The translations under genes and the position numbers were made by a program. From positions 1-53,743 of the forward strand of contig CALGAM010000067.1 in assembly GCA_937951935.1 (NCBI GenBank): a stretch of 53,743 nucleotides of DNA, read 5' to 3'. Shown in pieces: positions 41,875 to 50,521 of this stretch. The DNA is from an uncultured Micromonospora sp. (GTDB lineage: Bacteria; Actinomycetota; Actinomycetes; Mycobacteriales; Micromonosporaceae). How positions within the stretch are numbered: position 1 is the stretch's first letter; each line of letters starts with the position of its first letter. A model generated the notes under the pieces. That model saw only the letters and a list, made by a program, of their open reading frames with translations. It had not been told where the DNA came from and searched no databases.

Positions 41875-43302
41875 TCAGATGGCGGTGCAGCTCGGGGTCA
41901 CGCCCGTGCCGACGCCGGTGGCCTGGAAGCCGAACTCGGTCGTCTGACCGGGGCCGAGCAGGCCGTTGTAGCTCATGTTGGTGAACGTGATCGTGCCGCT
42001 GTTGCTGCTCGGCTGGGCGTTCCAGGAGTTCACGATGGTGGCCCCGGACGGCAGCGTCAGTGTGACCCGCCAGCCGTTCGTGCCCGACGATCCGGCTGTC
42101 ACCAGTACCGACGCCACGAATCCCTCACCCCAGGACGACTGCAGCGAGTACGTCGCGGAGCAGCCGCCCGGACCCTGGGTCGGCGGGGTGGTCGGCGGGG
42201 TCGTCGGCGGCGTGGTCGGTGGGGTGGTGGGCGGCGTGGTCGTCGGCGGGGTCGTCGGCCCGCCGCGGTTCAGCTCCTGCAGGACGGCGTCGTACGCCGA
42301 CTTCTTGTTGCCGTTGCCGTCGAACAGCAGCGGCCGCTCGTTGGAGCGCCACGAGTCGGAGTCACGGATGCCCCACACCGTGATGCCGGTGCAGCGCGGC
42401 ACCGCCAGGCAGTCGGCGACGGCGTTGCGGTACTGGTTGGGGTCGGCGTTGGTGACGTCCAGCTCGGTGATCTGCACGTCGACGCCGAGCGCCGCGAAGC
42501 TGGAGATGGTGGTGCGGTAGTTGCTCGGGTAGCTGGAGCCGCCGGTGAAGTGCGACTGGAGGCCGACGCAGTCGATCGGCACGCCGCGCTGCTTGAAGTC
42601 CTGGACCATCCGGTAGACGGCCTGGGTCTTCGCCGCGTTCCAGTTGTCGATGTTGTAGTCGTTGTAGCAGAGCTTGACGTCGGGGTCGGCGGCCCGGGCG
42701 GCCCGGAACGCGGCCTCGATCCAGTCGTTGCCGGTGCGCTGCAGGTTGCTGTTGCGGCGGGCGCCGCTGTTGCCGTCCTCGAACGCCTCGTTCACCACGT
42801 CCCAGGAGTCCAGCTTGCCCCGGTAGTAGCTGACGACCTGGGTGACGTGGTTGAGCATCGCCTGACGCAGCGCGGTGCCCTCCATGCTCGCCATCCAGCC
42901 CGGCTGCTGGGAGTGCCAGGCGAGGGTGTGGCCCTTGACCCTCATGCCGCGCTGCCGCGCGTAGTTCACGATCCGGTCCGCGTTGGAGAAGTTGAACTGG
43001 TTCTGCTGCGGCTCGGTCGCGTCGATCTTCATCTCGTTCTCAGGCGTGACCTGGTTGAACTCGCGATCCAGGATCGACGTGTAGCCGCCGTCGCTGAGCC
43101 TGTACGCGGCCACGGCGGTGCCGAAGTAGCGGCCCCGCTCCGCGGCCGAGGCGCCCAGCGTGCTCGCGGCGCTCGCCGAGCCGGCGAAGGTCAGCGCCGC
43201 GCCCGCCGCGAGTAGCGCGGCTGCGGACGAGAGCAGCAGCGCGCGGGCGCCGTGCCGGGCCTTCGAGCGTCTGCCCGTCGGCGTCATGTTGTCGTCGCTC
43301 AT
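41875..43302 (-). CDS. Secreted endo-1,4-beta-xylanase, GH10 with C-terminal CBM2
   Basis: 475 residues. The N-terminus is basic (RRSKARHG) and ends in a signal peptide (ALLLSSAAALLAAGAALTF, then AGSASA). The GH10 barrel (about 47-345) has the catalytic acid/base Glu172 in WDVVNEAF and nucleophile Glu280 in ITELDV, 108 residues apart as in Streptomyces lividans XlnA. A PTTPP linker (about 346-372) leads to a CBM2 of about 100 residues (CSATYSLQSSWGEGFVASVL, VNSWNAQ) with conserved surface Trp and a terminal Cys pair. It hydrolyses xylan outside the cell. The promoter at 43491-43519 carries CGAAA-type repeats. Confidence 0.96.
   Translation of the reverse strand: MSDDNMTPTGRRSKARHGARALLLSSAAALLAAGAALTFAGSASAASTLGASAAERGRYFGTAVAAYRLSDGGYTSILDREFNQVTPENEMKIDATEPQQNQFNFSNADRIVNYARQRGMRVKGHTLAWHSQQPGWMASMEGTALRQAMLNHVTQVVSYYRGKLDSWDVVNEAFEDGNSGARRNSNLQRTGNDWIEAAFRAARAADPDVKLCYNDYNIDNWNAAKTQAVYRMVQDFKQRGVPIDCVGLQSHFTGGSSYPSNYRTTISSFAALGVDVQITELDVTNADPNQYRNAVADCLAVPRCTGITVWGIRDSDSWRSNERPLLFDGNGNKKSAYDAVLQELNRGGPTTPPTTTPPTTPPTTPPTTPPTTPPTQGPGGCSATYSLQSSWGEGFVASVLVTAGSSGTNGWRVTLTLPSGATIVNSWNAQPSSNSGTITFTNMSYNGLLGPGQTTEFGFQATGVGTGVTPSCTAI
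42178..42260. repeat. 12-bp-like tandem repeat encoding the Pro/Thr linker of the xylanase
   Basis: Units such as GTCGGCGGGGTG repeat about seven times and encode TTPP-type linker residues. Typical coding simple repeat, prone to length change. Confidence 0.6.
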
Positions 43303-43483
43303 GGTTGTTGCCTCTCAGAGGTGATGTGGATGGCGCGGTGCGGGTCGGTCGAGGCGGGGCGCGCCGGCGCGGGGTGCGGCGGGGCGGCCGCGCCCGACGC
43401 GGCGGCGTGAGGTAGCCCCACTGCGCGTGCACCGGTGCCCGGATGCCGGTCGCCACCGCGCAGACCTCATCGACGCGACTCGA

Positions 43484-43519
43484 TTTCGGGATGCTAACGA
43501 AAGAATTCCGAAACTTCAA
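43484..43519 (-). promoter_or_regulatory. Xylanase promoter with operator-like CGAAA repeats
   Basis: On the minus strand TTGAAG (-35, plus 43514-43519) and TAGCAT (-10, plus 43491-43496) are 17 bp apart. CGAAA at 43498-43502 and 43509-43513 (one turn apart) and TTTCG at 43484-43488 lie in and next to the spacer, so a repressor would block RNA polymerase. GAAACTTC (43510-43517) overlaps the -35. Actinomycete xylan-degradation genes are often controlled by such CGAAA/TTTCG-type sites. Confidence 0.65.
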
Positions 43520-43763
43520 CGTCTCGATCCCCGCCGCCCGCGAGCTCCAATGGGGACGTCGCGCGGAGGGTGATGCCGCAGGTGCCGCTGCCTTCTCCGG
43601 GTGCCGGCCGGGCGGCCACGCCCGGCCGGCCGGCGGACGCGCGGGCGTCGGTGGGTGCCCGGCGGATGCCCGGTGGGGTGAAAACTTCCGGAACTGTCGA
43701 CCGCGGCCGGTACGCACCGGCCGGTTCGGGCCCGGGTTGCCCGGACACGTGGAAACGACGGCG

Positions 43764-43769
43764 TAGGGT
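43764..43769 (+). promoter_or_regulatory. -10 (TAGGGT) for leaderless Hsp70-like gene
   Basis: TAGGGT is 7 nt from GTG 43777. No ribosome-binding site is visible. Confidence 0.55.
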
Positions 43770-43776
43770 GACTCCC

Positions 43777-46578
43777 GTGGCGGGCGAGGTATTCCGGCTC
43801 GGAATCGACTTCGGCACCTCGAACACCGTCGCCATGCTCGCCTTTCCGGACGGCCGGATCCGGCCGCTGCTGTTCGACGGGTCGCCGCTGCTGCCGTCGG
43901 CGGTGCACGCCGACCCGACCGCCGGACTGCTGACCGGCCGGGACGCCGCGCACGCGGCACGGACCAGGCCGGACTGTTTCGAGCCCCACCCGAAGCGCTG
44001 CGTCGACGACGGCACGGTGCTGCTGGGCCAGGCGCAGGTGCCGGTGACGGACCTCGTCGCGGCGGTGCTCAGCCGGGTGGCCGCGGAGGCGTCACGGGTG
44101 ACCGGCGGCCCGTTGCCGCAGGTGGTGCTGACCTGCCCGGCCGACTGGGGACCGCGCCGACGGCAGGTGCTCCGGGCCGCCGCCCGGGCCGTCTTCGGAG
44201 ACGTGACGCTGGTGACCGAGCCGGAGGCCGCCGCGAGCTACTTCGTCGCCGTCGCCCGGCGCCGGATGCCACCCGGGTCCTGCCTGATGGTGTACGACCT
44301 GGGCGCCGGCACGTTCGACGCGTCCGTGGTACGCCGCACCGCCGACGGGTTCGAGGTCCTCGCCGTCCGGGGACTGCGTGACGTCGGAGGGCTCGACGTC
44401 GACGCGGCGGTCGTCGCCGCGCTCGGTGCCACCTACCGCGCCCGCGACGAGGCACGGTGGACGCGTCTCGTCGAGCCGCGCGACCCGGCCGACCGGCGGG
44501 CGTCCCGCGACTTCTGGGAGGACGTGCGCGCCGGCAAGGAACTGTTGTCCCGGGCCGCCCACACCACCGTCCACGTACCGCTCTTCGACGACGAGGCACC
44601 GCTGGGACGCGAGCACCTGGAGCGGCTGGCGGAGCCGATCCTCGACCGCACGGTCGACACGACCCGGCAGGTGCTCGCCGACGCGCACGTCGCGGCCACG
44701 GACCTGGCCGGGCTGTTCCTCGTCGGCGGGGCGAGCCGGATGCCGCTGGCCGCGGCCCTGCTGCACCGGCGGCTCCGGGTCGCGCCGACCGTGGTCGAGC
44801 AGCCGGAACTGGTCGTCGCCGAGGGGGCGCTGTACGCCGCGGACGAGCAGGTCGGGGCCGTCCCGTCTGCCGCGGACGAGCTGGTCGTGGCCGTCCCGTC
44901 TGCCGCGGACGAGCAGGTCGCGGGCGGTGCGTCGGGCGCGGACGCACCGCCCGTCGACGCCGGTGCTCCCGCCCCGAACGGTCCCCGGGGCGCAAGCACG
45001 CCGCCTGCCGACGCCGGCCGACCGGACGACGCCGCGGCGTCCGACGCCGGGCCACCGCCCGAGCCGGCCGGGGCACCGCGCACGGAGGCCGCCACCCCGA
45101 CCGCCGGTCCGCCGGGCCCGGCCGCCGGTCCGCGCCGCACCCGGCTGCGCCGCCGTCTGACCACCGCCGCGCTGGTCACGACGGTGGTGGTCGCCGCGGC
45201 GGTGCCCGTCGTCGAGGGGCTGGTCGGCAGGAGGGGACAGGAGCCGCCCGTCGTACCCGACCTGCCCGCGTCGCTGCGCGACGACTGCGGCGACGGGGAC
45301 GTACCCCCGATGCCGGGCGCGAGGCGGACACTCGGATGCCGCGACGCGCGGGGACGGGAGGCGGTCGTCGGGCTCTTCGCCGACCGGACCGGCGTCGAGG
45401 CCGTGTACGACCAGGCGGTCCGGGAGTCCGGGGTCACCCGGGGAGAGGGCGACTGCGTCACCGGCCAGGTCGGCGAACACCGGTACCCCGCCACCGGCCC
45501 GGCCGTCGGACGGGTGCTCTGCGTCACCGACGAGTCCGGCGCGACCCGTATCGTCTGGACCGACGAGCGGATCCACGCCGTCGCCCGCGCCGAGGCGACC
45601 ACCCCCGACGCCGCCCGGGCACTGCACGAGTCGTGGCTGACCTGGACCGCCGCCGCGCCCGCGTTCCCCACCGACGAGGAGCGGTCGCTGGTCGACCTGC
45701 TGGGCGCCACCGACTGCCGGCGGGCGGACGTGTCCGAACTGGACGACTTCCCCGGAGCCGTCGCCGGGGTGACCTGCAACCCGCGGGGCGTCGGCGCCCG
45801 GACGGTGTCGTACTACCGGTTCGGCGCCGTCGCCGACCTCCAGGCGGCGATGGACGCCCACGCCGTCGCCGCGGACGCGCCCACGGGAGTGGACTGCGAC
45901 GGGGACGCACCCGGATTCCGCGGCTCCCGCCGCTACGACCTGCGCAGTGTCGAGCTGGGCGTGCTGCTGTGCCATCCCGGGGCACGGAGCACGCTGGTCA
46001 TGGAGTGGAGTGTGGAAGCCCTGCTCGTGGCGGGCCGTGCCGTCGGCACCGAGGCCGCCGCGCTCACCGCCTGGTGGCGCTCCTACTCCGGCCCACCGGT
46101 GGCGCGGACCGTCGAGGCGGTCAACGCCCAGTCCACGCCTCCGTTCCCGACCGCCGCGGAGGCCGCGCTGCTCGCGCACATCCCGCAACGGTCGCGGGTT
46201 GACTGTCTGCGTCCGTCCGACGAGCAGGTGCGCCGGAACGTCGGCTCGGAGCCGGTCGTCGCCGTCGTGTGCGGCCCGACCAGCGGCGCCGGGATCGTCT
46301 TCTACTACCAGTTCCCGGACGCCGCCGCGATGCGACGCAGCTACGGCAACCGCCCGGCGCGCGACAAGGCCTGCACGGCGCTGCCCCGTCCCTTCGCCGG
46401 CGAGGCCCCGTACCGGCGCGGCGGGTTGACCGGCTGGCTGCGGTGCGGCACGAACGAGAACGGCCGCCGATGGCTGGAGTGGACCACCGAGCAGCTCGGC
46501 ATCCAGGCGTTCGCCTTCAACGGCGGCGACCCGGCCGCGATGATCGACTGGTGGCGGCACGACGCCGGACCCGTCTGA
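43777..46578 (+). CDS. Hsp70-type ATPase fused via one TM helix to a triple extracellular repeat
   Basis: 933 residues from GTG 43777. Residues 1 to about 350 form a DnaK-like nucleotide-binding domain: phosphate 1 RLGIDFGTSNTVAML, phosphate 2 VYDLGAGTFDASVV (near 172-182) and adenosine LFLVGGASRMPLAAALL (near 313-328). The Hsp70 substrate-binding domain is absent. Next comes an Ala/Pro/Glu linker with an 11-residue tandem repeat (354-382), a basic patch RRTRLRRRL and one hydrophobic helix LTTAALVTTVVVAAAVPVV (about 461-480). The rest (about 485-933) is extracellular and holds three related ~130-residue units, each with paired cysteines and patterns like VSYYRF / IVFYYQF and a closing WW or W-T-W region. 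The layout mirrors actinobacterial membrane receptor kinases, with an Hsp70 ATPase instead of the kinase. Ligand and partner unknown. Confidence 0.85.
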   Translation: MAGEVFRLGIDFGTSNTVAMLAFPDGRIRPLLFDGSPLLPSAVHADPTAGLLTGRDAAHAARTRPDCFEPHPKRCVDDGTVLLGQAQVPVTDLVAAVLSRVAAEASRVTGGPLPQVVLTCPADWGPRRRQVLRAAARAVFGDVTLVTEPEAAASYFVAVARRRMPPGSCLMVYDLGAGTFDASVVRRTADGFEVLAVRGLRDVGGLDVDAAVVAALGATYRARDEARWTRLVEPRDPADRRASRDFWEDVRAGKELLSRAAHTTVHVPLFDDEAPLGREHLERLAEPILDRTVDTTRQVLADAHVAATDLAGLFLVGGASRMPLAAALLHRRLRVAPTVVEQPELVVAEGALYAADEQVGAVPSAADELVVAVPSAADEQVAGGASGADAPPVDAGAPAPNGPRGASTPPADAGRPDDAAASDAGPPPEPAGAPRTEAATPTAGPPGPAAGPRRTRLRRRLTTAALVTTVVVAAAVPVVEGLVGRRGQEPPVVPDLPASLRDDCGDGDVPPMPGARRTLGCRDARGREAVVGLFADRTGVEAVYDQAVRESGVTRGEGDCVTGQVGEHRYPATGPAVGRVLCVTDESGATRIVWTDERIHAVARAEATTPDAARALHESWLTWTAAAPAFPTDEERSLVDLLGATDCRRADVSELDDFPGAVAGVTCNPRGVGARTVSYYRFGAVADLQAAMDAHAVAADAPTGVDCDGDAPGFRGSRRYDLRSVELGVLLCHPGARSTLVMEWSVEALLVAGRAVGTEAAALTAWWRSYSGPPVARTVEAVNAQSTPPFPTAAEAALLAHIPQRSRVDCLRPSDEQVRRNVGSEPVVAVVCGPTSGAGIVFYYQFPDAAAMRRSYGNRPARDKACTALPRPFAGEAPYRRGGLTGWLRCGTNENGRRWLEWTTEQLGIQAFAFNGGDPAAMIDWWRHDAGPV
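44836..44919 (+). repeat. 33-bp tandem repeat, about 2.5 copies, in the Hsp70-like gene
   Basis: Units start at 44836, 44869 and 44902 and encode AADEQVGAVPS, AADELVVAVPS and AADEQV. Few mismatches between copies suggest recent expansion. It lies in the linker between ATPase and membrane helix, so copy number would change linker length in steps of 11 residues. Confidence 0.8.
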
Positions 46579-46611
46579 CCGGTCCCGGACGGGCCGTGGC
46601 GGACCTCGTGG

Positions 46612-47061
46612 TCAGCCCAGCACCGAACCGCTGATGCTCGCCGTGCCGGTCCCCGTGCTGTAACCGCGGCTGTCGGTCAACACCTGGCCGTTGAGAATGC
46701 CGGCAAGCTCCACGCTGCCCTGGCGGTACTCCACGGTCAGGCTCCACTCGTGGCGTCGGCCGTCGGCGGGCACGTCCACCGACTGCCGCCACGGCAGGCG
46801 GGTCACCCGGCCCTCGGTGGTGTTCCCGTCCAGCACGTACGTGAATTTGTCGATCTTGGCGGTTCCGGTCGCCGTCAGGACCAGGATGTGCGGTCTGCGG
46901 GCGAGCTCCGTCGAGGTCGCGTCCACACTGACCGTGGTGGGCGGTGGCGTGGTGGGGCTCGGCGCGTCGGCGCCGGGTGGGGACTCCTCGCCGCGGCATC
47001 CGGCGAGGAACGCGACCAGCACGACCAGGCTTGTCGTCAGTAGGCGGGGCGTGGGCGGCAC
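46612..47061 (-). CDS. Lipoprotein of unknown function
   Basis: GTG 47061 is chosen because TAGTGT lies 7 nt upstream and because the product then starts VPPTPRLLTTSLVVLVAFLAGC, quoted in part as LLTTSLVVLVAFLAGC: a textbook lipoprotein signal with the lipobox cysteine at residue 22. A low-complexity Pro/Thr stretch (PSPTTPPPTTVSV) is followed by a ~100-residue beta-rich domain (HILVLTATGTAKIDKFTYVL, EWSLTVEYRQGSVELAGIL) that looks like a small Ig- or C2-like sandwich of the kind found in actinobacterial secreted 'MmpS-like' proteins; I do not assign a family. Convergent with the Hsp70-like gene, upstream of it nothing but its own promoter. Confidence 0.78.
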   Translation of the reverse strand: MPPTPRLLTTSLVVLVAFLAGCRGEESPPGADAPSPTTPPPTTVSVDATSTELARRPHILVLTATGTAKIDKFTYVLDGNTTEGRVTRLPWRQSVDVPADGRRHEWSLTVEYRQGSVELAGILNGQVLTDSRGYSTGTGTASISGSVLG

Positions 47062-47068
47062 GCCTGCC

Positions 47069-47074
47069 ACACTA
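47069..47074 (-). promoter_or_regulatory. -10 (TAGTGT) for leaderless lipoprotein gene
   Basis: On the minus strand TAGTGT lies 7 nt from GTG 47061; an ACTAGT site overlaps it. No ribosome-binding site. Confidence 0.5.
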
Positions 47075-47131
47075 GTCGACGACGGGTAGTCCCGACATGA
47101 CCCTGCGGTGATGACGTACGCGGTCACGGGC

Positions 47132-48745
47132 TCACCTGCCGGCGTGGCGTGCCGCGCGGACGGCGAGCGTCGCGGCCAGCAGGGCGAGGGAGACCCCGGC
47201 CGTCACCGGCGGCGGCGGCCCGGCCGGGCGGTCGTCGACCAGGACCACGCCCAGGTAGTCGACGGCGGCGACCTGGTTGACCGCGGCGTACCACATCGCC
47301 ACGTGGGCAACCTGGAACAACCGGTGGCTGCGGGTCACGGTGCCGAGGGCGAGCGCGAGCGAGGGGATGAAGAGGAGCCCGGCGGCCCACGCGGCCACCC
47401 GTGGGGTGTCCGACGCGACCACCATGCGTACCGCGGGCCCCAGCCCGGTGACGGCGGTGAGCACGACTCCGGCCGACCACTCGGCCAGCACCTGTCGGTA
47501 CCGGGCCGGATAGGCGCCGAGCAGGGTCTCCAGTCCGTTCTCGTGCCGCTGGGTGCCCAGCCGCGACCAGACCAGCACCGGCCACAGCCAGGCGACGGCC
47601 AGGAGGACGGTGGCGACGTCGTCGCCGGGCTCGGCCAGTCCGGTGGGCACGACCAGGCAGGCGGCGTTCAGCACGGCGACCACCAGCCACCACCAGCCGG
47701 GGGCGCCGCGCGCCAGGATGCGGAACTCGCCGGAGAGCAACCGCCAGAAGGCCAGCCGTGGCCGGGCCCGGCCGGACGACAGCGGCCGGTAGGCCAGCGC
47801 CCGGGGCCGGTGCGGGGCGGCGACGGCGACGGGTTCGGGGAGCGTCCCGGGCGCGGGTACGGCCGGACCGGCCGCCCCGCCGGGACCGGGCCGCGGGCGG
47901 GTGCGGGCGGGGTCGAACCGGCCGAACCACAACGCCGGCAGGACCGCCAGACCGACCGCGACCACGACCAGCACCAGCCGCGAGACGACGAACCCGCCGG
48001 ACGGGTCCAGGCCGTGCCAGGTGAACACGCGCAGCGGGTGGTCGACCCGGGTGAGCCCGACGCTGAACTCCGCCGCCCCCGGCAGGCCCTGTGCCGCCAT
48101 GGCCCGGCGCATCGAGGCCGCCACCTCCCCGAGCCCGCCCAGCGGCACACCACTGCCGGCGGTCGCGACGACCATCCACAGGAAGAACCAGCAGACGTTC
48201 CCCACGCCGGACCGGAGCACCGGGACCGTCTCGAACAGCACCGCGGCGGCGGAGGTCACCGCCATGACGGGCAGCGTGATCAGGACGAACGGCAGCAGCA
48301 GCGCGACCGGGTCGACGGCCGTGGACTCGCCCCGCACCGCCTGGAGCACCAGCGCGGTCACCGCGAGCACCCCGGTCATCGAGGCGAGGACGAGGAGGTT
48401 GCTGACGAGCTTGCCGGTCAGGTAGTCGACCGTGGTCAACGGGGTCGTGGCGAGGATCTGTCCGACCCTGGTCCGCTGGTCCCTGACGATGGCGCCGCGG
48501 ACCACGTAGAACCCGCCGAGCATCAACCACAGCGTTCCGGCCAGCGCGCTGACCGTGCCGACGTACGCGCTGTTGTAGCTGCCCCGGTAACCACCCGCGT
48601 CCATGATCACCCACAGGGAGGTGGCCGGAGGCAGGGCCAGGTAACCCAGCCCGACCGCCGCCGCCAGCGTGACCAGGTACGCCGGGCGCCGGGTGCGTTC
48701 CCGGAAGTCGGCGATCGCGAGCGCGGCCAGCACCCGGGCCCTCAT
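47132..48745 (-). CDS. ABC-2 type transporter permease, large
   Basis: 537 residues; ATG 48745 overlaps the stop of the ATPase gene (ATGA). At least ten to twelve membrane helices in two halves joined by a Pro/Arg/Ala-rich cytosolic linker (about residues 270-320, RTRPRPGPGGAAGP). The first half starts LAIADFRERTRRPAYLVTLA and has LGGFYVVRGAIVRDQRTRVGQILATTPL, typical of ABC-2 exporters of the bacteriocin/antibiotic-resistance type. With the ATPase and CPBP protease it forms a self-resistance or peptide-export module; the substrate is unknown. Last gene of the operon. Confidence 0.87.
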   Translation of the reverse strand: MRARVLAALAIADFRERTRRPAYLVTLAAAVGLGYLALPPATSLWVIMDAGGYRGSYNSAYVGTVSALAGTLWLMLGGFYVVRGAIVRDQRTRVGQILATTPLTTVDYLTGKLVSNLLVLASMTGVLAVTALVLQAVRGESTAVDPVALLLPFVLITLPVMAVTSAAAVLFETVPVLRSGVGNVCWFFLWMVVATAGSGVPLGGLGEVAASMRRAMAAQGLPGAAEFSVGLTRVDHPLRVFTWHGLDPSGGFVVSRLVLVVVAVGLAVLPALWFGRFDPARTRPRPGPGGAAGPAVPAPGTLPEPVAVAAPHRPRALAYRPLSSGRARPRLAFWRLLSGEFRILARGAPGWWWLVVAVLNAACLVVPTGLAEPGDDVATVLLAVAWLWPVLVWSRLGTQRHENGLETLLGAYPARYRQVLAEWSAGVVLTAVTGLGPAVRMVVASDTPRVAAWAAGLLFIPSLALALGTVTRSHRLFQVAHVAMWYAAVNQVAAVDYLGVVLVDDRPAGPPPPVTAGVSLALLAATLAVRAARHAGR

Positions 48746-49656
48746 CGCCACACCCCCGTCGGGCCGCCGGGCACGTGTCCGACGTGCCCGGCATTCCAGT
48801 AGATGGTGGCGAGGTAGGCGTCCTCCAGGTCCGGTGCCGCCGGCGTCGCGTCCGGGGCGGGCGGTGTCGGCGCGAGCACGCGCAGGCGTACCCCGGCCGG
48901 GGTCCGCACCATCCGGCTGATCACGTGCCGCGCGCGCAGCGGGGGCAGCGCCTCGGGGGGTACGGTCAGCTGCCACACCCTGCCCTCGGCCCGACGCAGC
49001 AGCTCCTGCGGGCTGCCGTGCCCCCGCAGCCGGCCACCGGCCATGATCGCGATCTCGGAGGCCACCGACTCCACGTCCGAGACGATGTGCGTGGACAACA
49101 GGACCACGCGGTCGGCGGCCAGGTCGCCGAGCAGGTTCCGGACCACGATCCGCTCCTCCGGGTCCAGGCCGGCGGTGGGCTCGTCGACGATCAACACCTG
49201 GGGGTCGGTCAGCAGGGCCTGCGCGATACCCACCCGGCGGAGCATCCCGCCGGAGTACGCGCCCAACGGGCGCCGACCGGCACCGACCAGGTCGAACAGT
49301 TCCAGCAGCTCGCCGATCCGGGCCCGCGCGGCCCTGGCCGGCATGCCCCTGACCGCGGCGAGGTAGGACAGGAACTCCCGCGCGGTCAGGTGGGGGTAGA
49401 CGCCGAAGTCCTGCGGGAGGTAGCCGAGCACCCGGCGCAGGCGGTCGGGCTCGGCGACGACGTCGACACCATCGAAGGTGATCGTGCCGGTGGTGGGGCG
49501 GGTGACCGTCGCCAGCATCCGCATCAGGGACGACTTCCCGGCGCCGTTCGGCCCGAGCAGGCCCAGCACGCCACGGTGAAGGCACAGGTCGACGTCGGCG
49601 ACGGCCTGCCTGCCACCCCGGTACGTCTTGCCGACCCCGGTGAGTTCAAGCCGCAC
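48742..49656 (-). CDS. ABC transporter ATP-binding protein
   Basis: 304 residues, GTG start. Walker A GPNGAGKSSLMRML, Q-loop YLPQDFGVYPHLTAREFL, signature YSGGMLRRVGIAQALL, Walker B VLIVDEPTAGLDPEE and switch LLSTHIVSDVES. The PQDFGVYP Q-loop is typical of the drug- and bacteriocin-resistance exporter ATPases. The C-terminal ~90 residues extend beyond the ATPase fold. The stop overlaps the permease start by ATGA; its own start lies 11 bases inside the upstream CPBP gene, so the three are one operon. Confidence 0.93.
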   Translation of the reverse strand: MRLELTGVGKTYRGGRQAVADVDLCLHRGVLGLLGPNGAGKSSLMRMLATVTRPTTGTITFDGVDVVAEPDRLRRVLGYLPQDFGVYPHLTAREFLSYLAAVRGMPARAARARIGELLELFDLVGAGRRPLGAYSGGMLRRVGIAQALLTDPQVLIVDEPTAGLDPEERIVVRNLLGDLAADRVVLLSTHIVSDVESVASEIAIMAGGRLRGHGSPQELLRRAEGRVWQLTVPPEALPPLRARHVISRMVRTPAGVRLRVLAPTPPAPDATPAAPDLEDAYLATIYWNAGHVGHVPGGPTGVWR

Positions 49657-50521
49657 GGGTCCTCCCCACCGCCTCCGCGGCCGGGGCGTCGGCGCCGTCG
49701 GCCGTGACCGGACGCAGCCGTCCGGTCAGCAGGATCCACGCGCAGATCGCGGCGAGCGGGACCAGGTGCAGCAGGTCGACCGTCGCCGGGTCGAGCCCTG
49801 CGCCGTCCCCGAGCAGCGAGTCGGAGAACGACCCGATGACGAGGTTGTTCCCGGCGTGCGCGAGGCAGGGCACCCACACGCTGCCCGACGCCAGGAACAG
49901 CCACGCCAGGATGACCGCCTGCGCCACCGTCAGGAGGGTCCACGTCCCGAGCTCCAGGAGGGGATTCGGGCCGCCCAGGTAGTCGGTGAGGACGAGCGGG
50001 TAGTGCCAGACGGCCCAGATCGTCCCGGTGACGAGCGCGGCCTTCACGGGATGCGGGCTCACCCGCCGCTGCAGGTAGCCCCGCCACCCGAACTCCTCGC
50101 CCCAGAACAGGGGCAGCGCGAGCACGGGTGCGGCGAGCACCAGCGCCAGCGCGACGGGCGCGGCGAGGTCCGCCCCCGGGAGGATCCGCCGCAGGAGTGC
50201 GACGTCGGGGCGGTACAGCCCGAGCGCGGCGGCCAGGCCGACGGCCGCGGCGACCACCAGCACCGGACCGACCCAGGCCGCCAGGTAGTAGCGGCCCGCC
50301 CCGCGTACGCGCAGCCGCAGCCCGGCGTCGTGGAAACCCTCCCGGGTGACCCACCGCCGTACGACCACGGCCGCGACGGCGGGGGAGAACGCCATCGGAA
50401 GCTGCGCCAGCGGGTTGACCAGCGACATGTCGGCCACGACACGGACGACGAGGACCGATCCCCAGGCCAGTCCGAAGGACAGGAGCAGGAACGCGAGCAG
50501 ACCCTTTGCGGTGTGTCTCAT
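49646..50521 (-). CDS. CPBP family intramembrane metalloprotease
   Basis: 291 residues from ATG 50521 (GGAGAAG upstream). Eight or so helices; the CPBP/Abi motifs are LFWGEEFGWRGYLQRRV (motif 1, Glu-Glu and Arg), AVWHYPLVLTDYLGG (motif 2, His) and WVPCLAHAGNNLVIGSF (motif 3, His and Asn). Such proteases mature or inactivate peptides or protect against bacteriocins; prenyl-protein processing is another role. The 3' end overlaps the ABC ATPase gene by 11 bases, linking it to the exporter. The divergent histidine kinase begins 215 bases away. Confidence 0.92.
   Translation of the reverse strand: MRHTAKGLLAFLLLSFGLAWGSVLVVRVVADMSLVNPLAQLPMAFSPAVAAVVVRRWVTREGFHDAGLRLRVRGAGRYYLAAWVGPVLVVAAAVGLAAALGLYRPDVALLRRILPGADLAAPVALALVLAAPVLALPLFWGEEFGWRGYLQRRVSPHPVKAALVTGTIWAVWHYPLVLTDYLGGPNPLLELGTWTLLTVAQAVILAWLFLASGSVWVPCLAHAGNNLVIGSFSDSLLGDGAGLDPATVDLLHLVPLAAICAWILLTGRLRPVTADGADAPAAEAVGRTRAA

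Larger units (their letters stand above)
43303..43776. other. Divergent control region between xylanase and Hsp70-like genes
   Basis: 474 bases. It holds the 5' leader of the xylanase mRNA (about 180 nt, GC-rich, with a low-complexity stretch at 43340-43410), the xylanase promoter at 43491-43519, then about 240 GC-rich bases without recognisable content, and the TAGGGT promoter of the Hsp70-like gene at its right end. A GAAAACTTCC near 43680 resembles half of the shared repeat. No coding frame is convincing. Confidence 0.6.

Noticed and set aside
42178..42260. CRISPR-like regular repeat
   Set aside because: Short imperfect 12-bp units inside the xylanase frame encode a Pro/Thr linker; no spacers.
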